From assembly GCA_017645305.1 (NCBI GenBank), contig JAGCPD010000064.1:62001-126000 (forward strand): DNA of 64,000 bases, in the 5' to 3' direction. The stretch's first letter is position 1, and every line of letters begins with the position of its first letter. This DNA comes from Bacteroidaceae bacterium (GTDB taxonomy: Bacteria > Bacteroidota > Bacteroidia > Bacteroidales > Bacteroidaceae). Below the pieces are notes generated by a model. It saw only the letters and a program-made list of their open reading frames with translations. It was not told the DNA's origin and searched no databases. Made by a program: the position numbers and the translations under genes. Shown one piece after another: positions 43,788 to 52,514 of this stretch.

Positions 43788-44294
43788 TCAATTGTAACCC
43801 AACTTCGAAAGAACTTCGTTAGAGATATCAACCTTGGGATTAGCGTATATAATACCTGCATCGCTTGCACGGTCTAGAATCAGACTGTAACCTTTTAAGT
43901 CAGAAATATCCTTCACGGCATTGTAAATTTCATCCTGTATAGGTGTCATCAAGCTCTCACGCTTCTTATAAAGTTCACCTTCTGGACCAAAGTATTTTCT
44001 CTTCAACTCTGCAGCTTCCTTTTCCTTTGCCACAATAGCCTCCTCGCGTTGGGTTTTCTGCTCATTGCTCAAAAAGACAGCTTCAGACTGGTAATTCTTA
44101 TACAAAGTCTGAGCCTCTTGTGTCAGAGCATCTACTTCAGCCTGCCATTTTTTGCTTACCTGATTCAACTGTTCATTGGCACGTTCGTAAGCAGGAATAT
44201 TCTTCAAAATATAATCCATATCTATCAAGGCAAACTTCTGTGCCATAGCATTGACACATGTCATAACCATCAAAAACAAAAATAGCTTCCTCAT
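43788..44294 (-). CDS. OmpH/Skp-family periplasmic chaperone (first copy)
   Basis: 168 residues with signal peptide, FALIDMDYILKNIPAY head strand, Skp-like coiled-coil and a C-terminal LILDRASDAGIIYANPK strand typical of OmpH. It begins 25 bases after bamA, the usual bam-skp order. Confidence 0.92.
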   Translation of the reverse strand: MRKLFLFLMVMTCVNAMAQKFALIDMDYILKNIPAYERANEQLNQVSKKWQAEVDALTQEAQTLYKNYQSEAVFLSNEQKTQREEAIVAKEKEAAELKRKYFGPEGELYKKRESLMTPIQDEIYNAVKDISDLKGYSLILDRASDAGIIYANPKVDISNEVLSKLGYN

Positions 44295-44319
44295 ATACGT
44301 AAATTCAAATTATATATTA

Positions 44320-46944
44320 TTAAAACTCCTGTCCTAAAACAAAATGGAAGTGGCTGCCGCTGTATGTTTTGCTGCCGAATACAGCGTCGAAGCCATATGC
44401 CCAGTCTATACCTAACATACCTACCATCGGCAGGAAGATACGAACACCCACACCCGCAGACTTCTTCATATCAAAAGGATTGAATTTCTTTATCTCATCC
44501 CATGCATTACCACCTTCAACAAAAGCAAGACCATAGATGTTGGTGCTGGCTCCGAGCATAAAAGGATAGCGCAATTCTACAGAGAAACGGTCGTAAGCAT
44601 AACCCTGAAAACCATTTGGTGTGAGAGAGCCGTTGTCATAACCACGCAAGCCAATGGTCTCTGTTGCATAAGTAGAAGTGTATCCACTCATACCGTCGCC
44701 GCCCATATAGTAGGTTTCAAAAGGTGATTGTTTATTCTTGTTGTAATGTCCGAGCAGACCAATCTCAACGCGAGTAGATAAAACAAAACATTTGTTTCCG
44801 CCAGAAAGGGCCGTAAAAGTGCGATTCTTGAATTTCCACTTGTGATACTCAACCCATCTGTGCTTTTCCTGCATCTCGTTTTGATAATTCTCGCTGTAAT
44901 AATCATTTGCCAGATTAGCATAATCCTTCTTATCAAACAAACTATAAGGAGGAGTCAGCGATACACTTAACAGGAATTCAGAACCACGACGGGGATAAAT
45001 AGGGTTATCCGTACTATTTCTGCTCAAAGCAACCCCAAGACTGATATTATTGCAATTACCATTATTAATCAAGAAGTATTGCCAGTCCTTCATCATGTAG
45101 CGAACATAACTAAGTTCAAGGTTGAACTGGAAGTAATCGTCAGGCCAACGCAAACGCTTACCCCATCCGACATTGAAACTAAAGGTCATGAAGCGTTTGT
45201 CCGGATCGTAATAATTATCGTAATAATTATAGCCATATCCATTACCATATCCGTACATATAGCTGTAATAATTGTTATAATATGCCGAATTATAGTAGTT
45301 GTCACTAATATCTGTATATTTACTGAAAGATGCGCCAAAACTGAATGTATTCGGACGCTTGCCGCCAAACCACGGATTAATATAGCTAACGCTGTACATC
45401 TGGTAATACCTACCGTTTGTCTGGCCGCTGATACTGAAGGTCTCTCCGTTACCCTGAGGCAACACACCACGCCTGATGCCATTTTTCTTAAACAGATTGG
45501 CCATGCAGAAATTGCCGAATTTCAAACCAATGCGGCCTACCACTCCCGTTTGGCCATAACCCAACGAAAATTCTATCTGGTCATTACTCTTGGGTGTAAG
45601 CCCCCAGTCCAAATCTACCGTCCCGTTGGAAGCATCTGGCAGAATATCATATTTGATGCTTTCGGAATCAAAATGTCCTAACGATGCAATCTCCCTGTAA
45701 GAACGCATCAATGCATCCTTCGAGAAAAGATCACCGGGCTTGTTTCTTAATTCCCTACGTACTACATTCTCATATACACGGTCGTTTCCAGAAATCCTAA
45801 CATGGCTGATATGTGCCTGAGGACCTTCATTAATACGCATTTCCAAATCTACGGAATCCTCTACTACGTTAACGACTACAGGATCCAATTTATAAAAGAC
45901 GTAACCCTTATTGTAATAGAGATTACCTATCGCATCATCATCGACAACAAGTCTGTCGTTCAAAAGTTTCTGGTTATACACATCACCTTTTTCCATATGT
46001 AGTCTCCAGTTCAGTTCGTCTGTAGAATGAAGTGTATTACCCACCCATTCTATATTACGGATGTAATACTTCTGGCCTTCTTCCACAGTTAGGAATATAT
46101 CAACGTTGTTACCATTTGGAACCACGCTGTCTGAAACCAAGATAGCGTCCATATAACCCAACTCGGCATATTTAGCCATCAAGTTCTCCTTTGCTTCCTT
46201 GTATCTGGCATCTGTGAATTTCTTGCTACGGAACAAGCCAGACAGGGATCCCTTTTCGTGAATTTTCTTCAGGACACCGGATTTTATCAGGCTACCTTTA
46301 ATTTTGCGGGTTTTTAGGTGTTGGTTTCCTGAAATGGTAATTTTATGAACTTTAACCTTGTCTTTTTTTTCAACGTTAATGTCCAGAATCACCTTATCCG
46401 GTTGGCTGGCATCGTCACGCTGCATAATGTTAACCTCGGCATTTTTAAACCCTTTGTCGCCAAAATATCTCTCGCACAACAACTTAGCACGATCCAACAT
46501 ATTTGGTGTCAATTGATTGTCCTTTATCAGTCCCAGTTTTTCCTGCAAATCATCGCGTTCGCCTTTTCTTACACCGTTGTAGTTTATCTGAGAAATTCTG
46601 GGTCTTTGCGACAACTGTACGTGTAAATATACCGAGTCGTTAACCAAACTATCCACACTGATTGCCACATTACTGAACAGACCGTTTCGCCAGTAACGCT
46701 TCACAGCCTTTGTTATTTCCTCACCTGGTATTGTGATTGCCTGACCCACAGTTAATCCACTCAGTCCTACAAGTAAATAATCATCGTAACTTTTTACTCC
46801 ATCTACAGATATGTTTGCTATATAATAGGTACGTGGTGTACGACTGTAGTCTATTATGGGTTTTATCTCGCGCTGCCCTACTTGTCCATATATATTTGAC
46901 AGCATTGCAGTCATTAATAATATTATAAGGTATATTCTTCTCAC
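44320..46944 (-). CDS. bamA: Outer-membrane assembly factor BamA
   Basis: Omp85-type insertase of 874 residues that folds beta-barrels into the outer membrane. Signal peptide (1-20), about five POTRA domains (30-430), then a 16-strand barrel with the conserved lid-type motif GLRGYDNGSLTP. A tyrosine/asparagine/glycine-rich insertion (about residues 542-580, YYNNYYSYMYGYGNGYGY-like) lies in an outer loop and is unusual. Sits between uppS and three skp genes in one operon, so BamA and its chaperones are made together. Confidence 0.96.
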   Translation of the reverse strand: MRRIYLIILLMTAMLSNIYGQVGQREIKPIIDYSRTPRTYYIANISVDGVKSYDDYLLVGLSGLTVGQAITIPGEEITKAVKRYWRNGLFSNVAISVDSLVNDSVYLHVQLSQRPRISQINYNGVRKGERDDLQEKLGLIKDNQLTPNMLDRAKLLCERYFGDKGFKNAEVNIMQRDDASQPDKVILDINVEKKDKVKVHKITISGNQHLKTRKIKGSLIKSGVLKKIHEKGSLSGLFRSKKFTDARYKEAKENLMAKYAELGYMDAILVSDSVVPNGNNVDIFLTVEEGQKYYIRNIEWVGNTLHSTDELNWRLHMEKGDVYNQKLLNDRLVVDDDAIGNLYYNKGYVFYKLDPVVVNVVEDSVDLEMRINEGPQAHISHVRISGNDRVYENVVRRELRNKPGDLFSKDALMRSYREIASLGHFDSESIKYDILPDASNGTVDLDWGLTPKSNDQIEFSLGYGQTGVVGRIGLKFGNFCMANLFKKNGIRRGVLPQGNGETFSISGQTNGRYYQMYSVSYINPWFGGKRPNTFSFGASFSKYTDISDNYYNSAYYNNYYSYMYGYGNGYGYNYYDNYYDPDKRFMTFSFNVGWGKRLRWPDDYFQFNLELSYVRYMMKDWQYFLINNGNCNNISLGVALSRNSTDNPIYPRRGSEFLLSVSLTPPYSLFDKKDYANLANDYYSENYQNEMQEKHRWVEYHKWKFKNRTFTALSGGNKCFVLSTRVEIGLLGHYNKNKQSPFETYYMGGDGMSGYTSTYATETIGLRGYDNGSLTPNGFQGYAYDRFSVELRYPFMLGASTNIYGLAFVEGGNAWDEIKKFNPFDMKKSAGVGVRIFLPMVGMLGIDWAYGFDAVFGSKTYSGSHFHFVLGQEF

Positions 46945-46980
46945 AGTTCTTACCTTAAAGAAGTCCGTATCTTCTTGTTA

Positions 46981-47727
46981 TTACTTTTTTTCTTGTTCTA
47001 CCTGATCTCCGGTTTTGCCAAATCGGCGCTGGCGTCTTTGGTACTCGGCAATAGCTTTATGCAAATCTTCTTCCTTGAAGTCGGGCCAGTATGTGTCACA
47101 AAAGTAAAATTCACTATAGGCACACTGCCAAAGCAGATAATTGCTGATTCTGAGTTCCCCTCCTGTACGTATAAGCAAATCGGGGTCGGTCATGAAACGC
47201 GTTTCCAGATGTTCTGAGATGTATTTCTCGTCTATTTCCTCTGCCGTAACCTTTCCTGCGGCCGCATCTCTTGCCACCTGTTGTATTGTTTTTGTCAACT
47301 CCCAACGGCTACTATAGTTAAGTGCAGTAACAGCAGTCATTCTGGTATTGTTGGCCGTATGTGCCATACACTCTTCCAGACGTGTTTTGGCGTGTTGAGG
47401 AAGGCGTGTGATGTCGCCTATCAGACGAAATCTCACATTATTCTTCATAAAAATCTCATCCTCCAGTTTAGTAGCAATAAGATTCATCAGAGTTTCCACC
47501 TCAGGCTCCGGTCGGTTCCAGTTTTCGGTAGAGAAGGTGTACATGGTCAGGAATTTTACACCCAGTCGTGCACATTCCGAGGTAATGCGAGTAACCGTCT
47601 CCACACCCTCAACATGTCCTGCCGAGCGAGGCAGTCCTTTCTCCTTAGCCCATCGCCCGTTACCATCCATGATGATAGCTATAGACTTTGGAATATTATT
47701 CATGTCGAGTTCTATCTTATTCTCCAT
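46981..47727 (-). CDS. uppS: Isoprenyl transferase (undecaprenyl diphosphate synthase)
   Basis: Cis-prenyltransferase of 248 residues producing the lipid carrier for peptidoglycan and O-antigen. [20 protein letters not shown] with catalytic D21 near the N-terminus, FSTENWNRP, and [15 protein letters not shown] are all conserved. Preceded by porG (13-base gap) and followed by bamA (36-base gap). Confidence 0.97.
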   Translation of the reverse strand: MENKIELDMNNIPKSIAIIMDGNGRWAKEKGLPRSAGHVEGVETVTRITSECARLGVKFLTMYTFSTENWNRPEPEVETLMNLIATKLEDEIFMKNNVRFRLIGDITRLPQHAKTRLEECMAHTANNTRMTAVTALNYSSRWELTKTIQQVARDAAAGKVTAEEIDEKYISEHLETRFMTDPDLLIRTGGELRISNYLLWQCAYSEFYFCDTYWPDFKEEDLHKAIAEYQRRQRRFGKTGDQVEQEKK

Positions 47728-47740
47728 TTATCGTCGTATA

Positions 47741-48481
47741 TCAGTTATTACATTTTCTTAGCTTAGGACATATCTCGTACGTCAGATAGACCATTGTAAA
47801 GTTATAGCAGTCCTTATTCTTCAGTCCAACACTTTTTATACCATATGGATGTGCCAACTGAGTTGTCCCTTCAGGGGTAGCATCCAATCTGTCACTTGTT
47901 GTAAAACGCATAGTCCATTCAAATCCGATGTTCAAGCGCGGTTTCAGTTTGTATTTTACTCCTACTCCTACAGGCAAACACAAGGCTCCACATGCATTGG
48001 CTCCGCCTCCCATTGCCACCGTCATACCCACACCAGCCAAAGCATAAGGGGTTATACGTTTCAGATCCTTATAGCCGGCTCCCATACCGAAGCCCCAGAA
48101 ATTCATCTCAAACTGAACACCCAAATCTAAAACGTTGCGCGAGAAATCCACTTTGACAGGCACACCGCCCTCTATCGAGCCACTCAGGGGGTCAAGGGGA
48201 ATAAAGCCATCGACACTTCCGCTCAGATGCCCCATAGCCAAATTAGCTTTCAACGCCATTCTTGGATTGAAGATGCGTCTGACCGTGAAGCCGCCCATGA
48301 AGCCCATGTTGGCATACGGTTTGCTGTTGGCATCTCCCAAATAGAAACACGTTCCCAAGGCTGCCCCTAAATCCATTTTGTATTCCAATTCCTGGGATTT
48401 CAGATATCCCGGACAGAAACACAACAAGAACAAAAGCACTATTGCCGTGAAAAGTTCAGTCTGTTCAGTTTTCCGCGCCAT
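47741..48481 (-). CDS. porG: Type IX secretion outer-membrane protein PorG
   Basis: DUF6089-type outer-membrane beta-barrel of 246 residues, a T9SS component that in Porphyromonas is encoded next to uppS, bamA and ompH, exactly as here. Signal peptide or anchor to about residue 30, then barrel strands LGAALGTCFYLGDANS, FEWTMRFTTSD and the C-terminal YNFTMVYLTYEIC. The start overlaps the 3' end of the DUF6242 gene by 43 bases. The synteny is as convincing as the sequence. Confidence 0.85.
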   Translation of the reverse strand: MARKTEQTELFTAIVLLFLLCFCPGYLKSQELEYKMDLGAALGTCFYLGDANSKPYANMGFMGGFTVRRIFNPRMALKANLAMGHLSGSVDGFIPLDPLSGSIEGGVPVKVDFSRNVLDLGVQFEMNFWGFGMGAGYKDLKRITPYALAGVGMTVAMGGGANACGALCLPVGVGVKYKLKPRLNIGFEWTMRFTTSDRLDATPEGTTQLAHPYGIKSVGLKNKDCYNFTMVYLTYEICPKLRKCNN

Positions 48482-49830
48482 ACTTCACCATTGGCAATTA
48501 TCCATATTACATTATTATCGTCCACCACACTACTAATGGGGCCGTTTATCCCGTTCAGTTGTACAGGCAGATGCAGTTCTGAATCCTTGTGCCATGAAAT
48601 GCCATAATCCTGACTGACATATAAGGCATCCATTGCTTTATTTGTACCCTTACCAGCAACAGAAGCACCACCAAAGGCCATGCACTTCCCGTCGTATTGC
48701 ATTAGGTTCATATATTCCAGTTGAGGCAAGGTACATTTATTGTCATCCGTTTGGTTCATAAACATCCAGACAGCCTCGCCTTCCAAAACATCTTCGTTCC
48801 ACGCTTTGTTCCAGACAACAGATGATTTGTCAGTCTCATTAGAACGGTTTCCAACCATTACCAGGCGTTGGTTCCCGTTGGCCTGTGACATCAATAACGT
48901 TTTCACATCTTTAGAAGGCAGATAAACGGAACTTTCGTCCAAGGCTTCTGGTAGAAAATCCCATTCACCTTGTCCGTTCTCATTACATCTGTATAATTCT
49001 CCATCCATCAGAACATACAAATAATGGGGAGTAACACCTGCTAAAACCAAACCCGGACGCTGTGGCGTATTCAGCTTTTGCCAGTTCTTGCCATCTGTAG
49101 CGGTGTATATATCACCTCCTATAGTGCTAATAAAGAACGTGTTTGTTCTTTTTGTAAGGGTCTGCACATCGGCTTCTACTGGCAGGTTTGTTGGTGCTTC
49201 GTTCCAAACACTTTCTGCAGTACGTTCTACAAGCACTATGGCATCACCATTCCTGCCAAGCACGGCTAGATTATCCTGAATTAGAATAGCACGTTGTTGG
49301 TTCAAACCCAGTAACTGAGGCACAGCATCATCCGTCTTTTTCCAATAGAGCGAATCGCCCTCTTGTTTATGCACGTTCATTGTAAGCGTATAGCATCTTG
49401 AACTCATACCGTCATTAGCTATCAGCATCAATTCAATAGGCTTGCGCAAATCCATACTATCAGAAGAACTGTAAGAGTGCCAAATACTGTCAACGTCGTC
49501 CTTTATACGGTAAGACAGACTGGATCCGGTATAAGTAATATCCAGCAATACTGACTGCAATTGAGTTCCGTACAACAACGAATCCTTGTTCTCTATAGTC
49601 AATGCTCGCTGGTTAATGGTCATTGGATAGTTAGCACCCGTATAAGAAACAGTCACGGTTGTATCATTTCCGTAAATGTTTATTAAGTGAACCTCACGTT
49701 TCAACGAGCCCAATGATACATCCCAGATAAAACAGCGATCATCATATACAACTTCCTCGTTGGACGACGTCGTACATGAACCCATTACGAAGGATATTGT
49801 TGCCAGTAGCAACACCCAATATTTTTTCAT
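48439..49830 (-). CDS. DUF6242-type exported lipoprotein
   Basis: With ATG 49830 the protein has 463 residues. Lipobox VMGSC at Cys19. The N-terminal part (20-160) is an Ig-like beta domain with ILTYTGSSLSY-type strands; the rest is a Kelch/beta-propeller-like region with aligned WNEAP, VWNKAW and SWHKDSELHL repeats. I recall this family (DUF6242) from Bacteroides next to porG; the function is unknown. First gene of a nine-gene envelope operon with its own promoter. Confidence 0.8.
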   Translation of the reverse strand: MKKYWVLLLATISFVMGSCTTSSNEEVVYDDRCFIWDVSLGSLKREVHLINIYGNDTTVTVSYTGANYPMTINQRALTIENKDSLLYGTQLQSVLLDITYTGSSLSYRIKDDVDSIWHSYSSSDSMDLRKPIELMLIANDGMSSRCYTLTMNVHKQEGDSLYWKKTDDAVPQLLGLNQQRAILIQDNLAVLGRNGDAIVLVERTAESVWNEAPTNLPVEADVQTLTKRTNTFFISTIGGDIYTATDGKNWQKLNTPQRPGLVLAGVTPHYLYVLMDGELYRCNENGQGEWDFLPEALDESSVYLPSKDVKTLLMSQANGNQRLVMVGNRSNETDKSSVVWNKAWNEDVLEGEAVWMFMNQTDDNKCTLPQLEYMNLMQYDGKCMAFGGASVAGKGTNKAMDALYVSQDYGISWHKDSELHLPVQLNGINGPISSVVDDNNVIWIIANGEVWRGKLNRLNFSRQ

Positions 49831-49875
49831 TGTCTTATGTGCGCACATTTATTATGGTAATCTTTAACCGAGATG

Positions 49876-49909
49876 CAAAGGTAAACTTATTATTTGACAT
49901 TACATCAAA
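49876..49909 (-). promoter_or_regulatory. Promoter of the DUF6242-porG-uppS-bamA operon
   Basis: Minus strand: TTTG (49906-49909), 22-base spacer, TACCTTTG (49876-49883), 46 bases before ATG 49830. The spacer is 2 bases longer than usual. Confidence 0.65.
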
Positions 49910-49975
49910 TTTTCCCCTCGAATTAAGTAAAATTAGGGTTTGTCCGACTTAAAGTTGCACTTTTTGCCAGATTTT

Positions 49976-50965
49976 TTACATTTCACGCCTATAGTTAAGA
50001 ATTTTTCTCTCATCATAAATGGCCTCTTCCACAAGCACAGCATTCCCCATTTTGGGTGCACACACACCACTTCGAAGGGTAAAGGGAGCAACCTCTATTC
50101 GAGCTTCATCCCATAGACCGGCATCAATAAACTGTTGTAACAGCAGCGCTCCGCCCTCTACCATCAAAGACTGAACCCCTCTTTTGTAAAGATTATGTAG
50201 AATCTGATTCAAATTGCCGTTGTTATAGATTACCGTCGGAACCGTACCGTCTTTCAGATGAACCGATTCGGGCAGCACTCCATTACGATCTATTGTCACC
50301 CTTAACGGATTGGGACCTTTCCATAACCGGGTTGTTAATGTTGGATTATCCAACAGAACCGTTCTGGTTCCTACCATAATAGCTTGACACATCGCTCGCA
50401 TTTTGTGAACAAGAGTTTGTGTAAAGAGCGACGAGAAACTGATGGGTTTCTCGCCTGGCTGCCTTTCTGCATCAATAAATCCGTCTTCGCTTTGTGCCCA
50501 TTTCAATGTTACCCAAGGTCTGTGCTGACGATGAAAGGTGATGAACCTCCTGTTCAACTCCAGACATTCTTTCTCCAGCACACCAACAACCACCTCTATA
50601 CCAGCCTCACGCAACTTCCTGATTCCCTGACCATTTACCTTTGCAAAAGGGTCTTTACAACCAATTACAACCCGGGGAATATGCTTCTCTATTATCAAGT
50701 TGGCACAGGGGGGCGTCTTGCCATAATGTGAGCAAGGTTCCAAACTTACATAAATGGTACTGGCCTTAAGCATAGTCTCATCACGAACGCTGCGGATAGC
50801 ATTTACCTCGGCATGTGGCTCCCCGCATCTGCGATGATAGCCTTCACCGATTATCTTTCCTCCACAAACAATCACAGCACCCACCATAGGATTAGGAGGA
50901 GCCCCCATCTCGCCACACCTTGCCAACTGGATGCAACGCCGCATATATTTCAGGTCAAATTCCAT
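49976..50965 (-). CDS. ribD: Riboflavin biosynthesis bifunctional deaminase/reductase RibD
   Basis: Deaminates and reduces the pyrimidine intermediate of riboflavin synthesis. With ATG 50965 the protein has 329 residues. The zinc deaminase motif is H51 (HAEVNAI) and C78/C87 (EPCSHYGKTPPC). The reductase half has the G-T-TVL NADPH region and LMVEGGALLL. The upstream in-frame TTG would put heptanucleotide repeat DNA into the protein, so it was rejected. Confidence 0.95.
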   Translation of the reverse strand: MEFDLKYMRRCIQLARCGEMGAPPNPMVGAVIVCGGKIIGEGYHRRCGEPHAEVNAIRSVRDETMLKASTIYVSLEPCSHYGKTPPCANLIIEKHIPRVVIGCKDPFAKVNGQGIRKLREAGIEVVVGVLEKECLELNRRFITFHRQHRPWVTLKWAQSEDGFIDAERQPGEKPISFSSLFTQTLVHKMRAMCQAIMVGTRTVLLDNPTLTTRLWKGPNPLRVTIDRNGVLPESVHLKDGTVPTVIYNNGNLNQILHNLYKRGVQSLMVEGGALLLQQFIDAGLWDEARIEVAPFTLRSGVCAPKMGNAVLVEEAIYDERKILNYRREM

Positions 50966-50968
50966 AAA

Positions 50969-51003
50969 ACTTTGAACTTTCAACTTTCAACTTTCAACTT
51001 TTT
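50969..51003. repeat. Heptanucleotide array between ribD and prmC
   Basis: ACTTTGA, three ACTTTCA units and ACTTTTT, on the plus strand. It fills the space between the ribD ATG and the prmC -7 box (51007-51014), so it occupies the -33 region of the prmC promoter. Confidence 0.88.
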
Positions 51004-51006
51004 TTG

Positions 51007-51014
51007 TACTTTTG
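51007..51014 (+). promoter_or_regulatory. -7 box of prmC-recX
   Basis: TACTTTTG directly after the repeat array; the -33 position is inside the array and has no clear TTTG. ATG 51019 would be nearly leaderless; ATG 51028 gives a leader of about 10 bases. Confidence 0.6.
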
Positions 51015-51018
51015 CAGC

Positions 51019-51834
51019 ATGAATCACATGCAAAACCTATTATCTGTCTATCCGCAACGCGAGGCCCGTGCCCTTTACATGCTGGTCATGGAGGTCGCAT
51101 TTGGTTTGTCCCCCACACAGGTTTTGACAGGCAAAGATAAGGAATTATCCGAAGATAACCAGATATTGCTGCAAAATATTATTGGCAGACTTTTAAGAAA
51201 AGAACCTGTGCAGTACATTTTAGGGCAAGCCGACTTTTGCGGACATACTTTTCATGTTGAGTCAGGAGTCTTAATTCCAAGACCAGAGACAGAAGGGCTT
51301 GTCCGTCTCATTAACTTGCAGCATCCTACCCCGTGTTCTATTCTCGACATAGGAACAGGAAGCGGATGCATTGCTGTCTCGTTGGCATTATTGGGCCATC
51401 AGGTAACGGCTTTTGACGTTTCCGCCGAGGCGCTCTGCATTGCCAGAAAGAATGCCCGAGAACTTCATGCTGATGTAGATTTCAGACAGGAAGATATTTT
51501 ACATCCTTCACACACACATCAGCTATGGGATGTTATTGTCAGCAACCCGCCATATATCTGTCAAAGTGAGGCAGAACAAATGGATAGTAATGTATTGGAC
51601 TACGAGCCACACATGGCACTCTTTGTACCTGACGACGATCCACTTCTCTTCTATCGTTCCATTGCCGAATATGCTTCTAACCACCTTAAACCATCAGGTC
51701 ACCTGTACTTCGAGATTAACGAGGCATATCCCACAGAAACGGCATCACTATTAGAAAAAAATGATTTCCTTCAAATCAAGGTTCACCTAGACAATTTTAG
51801 AAAAACAAGATTCATCTCAGCCATTAAAAAATGA
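51019..51834 (+). CDS. prmC: Peptide chain release factor N5-glutamine methyltransferase
   Basis: Methylates the GGQ glutamine of release factors 1 and 2. SAM-binding LDIGTGSGCIAVSLA, RPETEG and the substrate-binding NPPY (about 176-179 from ATG 51019) are intact. About 271 residues. A start at 51028 is also possible. The stop overlaps recX (ATGA). Confidence 0.94.
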   Translation: MNHMQNLLSVYPQREARALYMLVMEVAFGLSPTQVLTGKDKELSEDNQILLQNIIGRLLRKEPVQYILGQADFCGHTFHVESGVLIPRPETEGLVRLINLQHPTPCSILDIGTGSGCIAVSLALLGHQVTAFDVSAEALCIARKNARELHADVDFRQEDILHPSHTHQLWDVIVSNPPYICQSEAEQMDSNVLDYEPHMALFVPDDDPLLFYRSIAEYASNHLKPSGHLYFEINEAYPTETASLLEKNDFLQIKVHLDNFRKTRFISAIKK

Positions 51835-52301
51835 AAACGCTCACCTATGAACAAGCCCTCTCACGTGCTGCTTCTCTTTGCAGCGGGAGCGAACATTGCA
51901 GCACAGAAATCCAGAAGAAACTGCTGCTATGGGGCCTATCCCCTTCTCAAACCGAAAAAGCCATCGATTTTCTAAAAGAAGAGAAATATATTGACAATTC
52001 ACGTTTCTGCCGTGCATATTGTCTTGATAAGTTCCGCTATAATCATTGGGGACGCATTAAGATTAGTCAAATGCTTCGAATATTGGAGATGAATGACTCT
52101 GATATCAACGAAGGGTTGGAAGTCATTCCAGAAGACGAATACCAAAATGTACTTTCGTATGTTCTTGAGCAAAAAAACAAACAAATAAAAGATGCAGACC
52201 CTTACATCCGCAAAGGCAAACTGGTCCGTCATGCCCAGTCAAAAGGGTTCGAAATACACCTTATAATGGAATACGTGAACCACCTATTCAGAAACCTATA
52301 A
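51831..52301 (+). CDS. recX: Regulatory protein RecX
   Basis: Helical modulator of RecA filaments, 156 residues with tandem three-helix modules (FLKEEKYIDNSRFCRAYCLDKF is typical, split across 45-66). Coupled to prmC by a 4-base overlap. A 12-13 bp hairpin lies just after the stop. Confidence 0.86.
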   Translation: MKTLTYEQALSRAASLCSGSEHCSTEIQKKLLLWGLSPSQTEKAIDFLKEEKYIDNSRFCRAYCLDKFRYNHWGRIKISQMLRILEMNDSDINEGLEVIPEDEYQNVLSYVLEQKNKQIKDADPYIRKGKLVRHAQSKGFEIHLIMEYVNHLFRNL

Positions 52302-52302
52302 A

Positions 52303-52340
52303 TGAGAAAAGAGCGGGGTCTGTGCCTCGCTCTTTTCTCA
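52303..52340. terminator. Bidirectional hairpin between recX and tRNA-Pro
   Basis: Perfect 13-bp stem, GAGAAAAGAGCG (52304-52315) paired with CGCTCTTTTCTC (52328-52339), plus the flanking T/A pair. It begins two bases after the recX stop and lies just past the tRNA-Pro 3' end, so it probably ends both converging transcripts. Confidence 0.75.
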
Positions 52341-52342
52341 GG

Positions 52343-52415
52343 TCGGGATGACAAGACTCGAACTTGCGACCTCGCGCCCCCCAGACGTGTGCGCTACCAA
52401 CTGCGCTACATCCCG
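52343..52415 (-). tRNA. tRNA-Pro (anticodon GGG)
   Basis: 73-base tRNA: acceptor CGGGATG/CATCCCG, D loop AGTTGGTA, anticodon loop CTGGGGG giving GGG (reads CCC/CCU), T loop TTCGAGT, discriminator A. CCA not encoded. Confidence 0.93.
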
Positions 52416-52433
52416 TTCCTTACTTTTGCGTTG

Positions 52434-52465
52434 CAAAGGTAGGGCATTTTTTTGTTACTTGCAAA
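52434..52465 (-). promoter_or_regulatory. Promoter of tRNA-Pro
   Basis: Minus strand: TTTG (52462-52465), 20-base spacer, TACCTTTG (52434-52441), 18 bases before the tRNA 5' end. Confidence 0.78.
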
Positions 52466-52481
52466 TTTTTATGTACTTTTG
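52451..52481 (+). promoter_or_regulatory. Promoter of aroA
   Basis: TTTG (52451-52454), 19-base spacer, TACTTTTG (52474-52481), 33 bases before ATG 52515. It interlocks with the opposing tRNA-Pro promoter. Confidence 0.75.
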
Positions 52482-52514
52482 TACTCAAAATAGATGCAAA
52501 AAGCTGTCTGAAGG

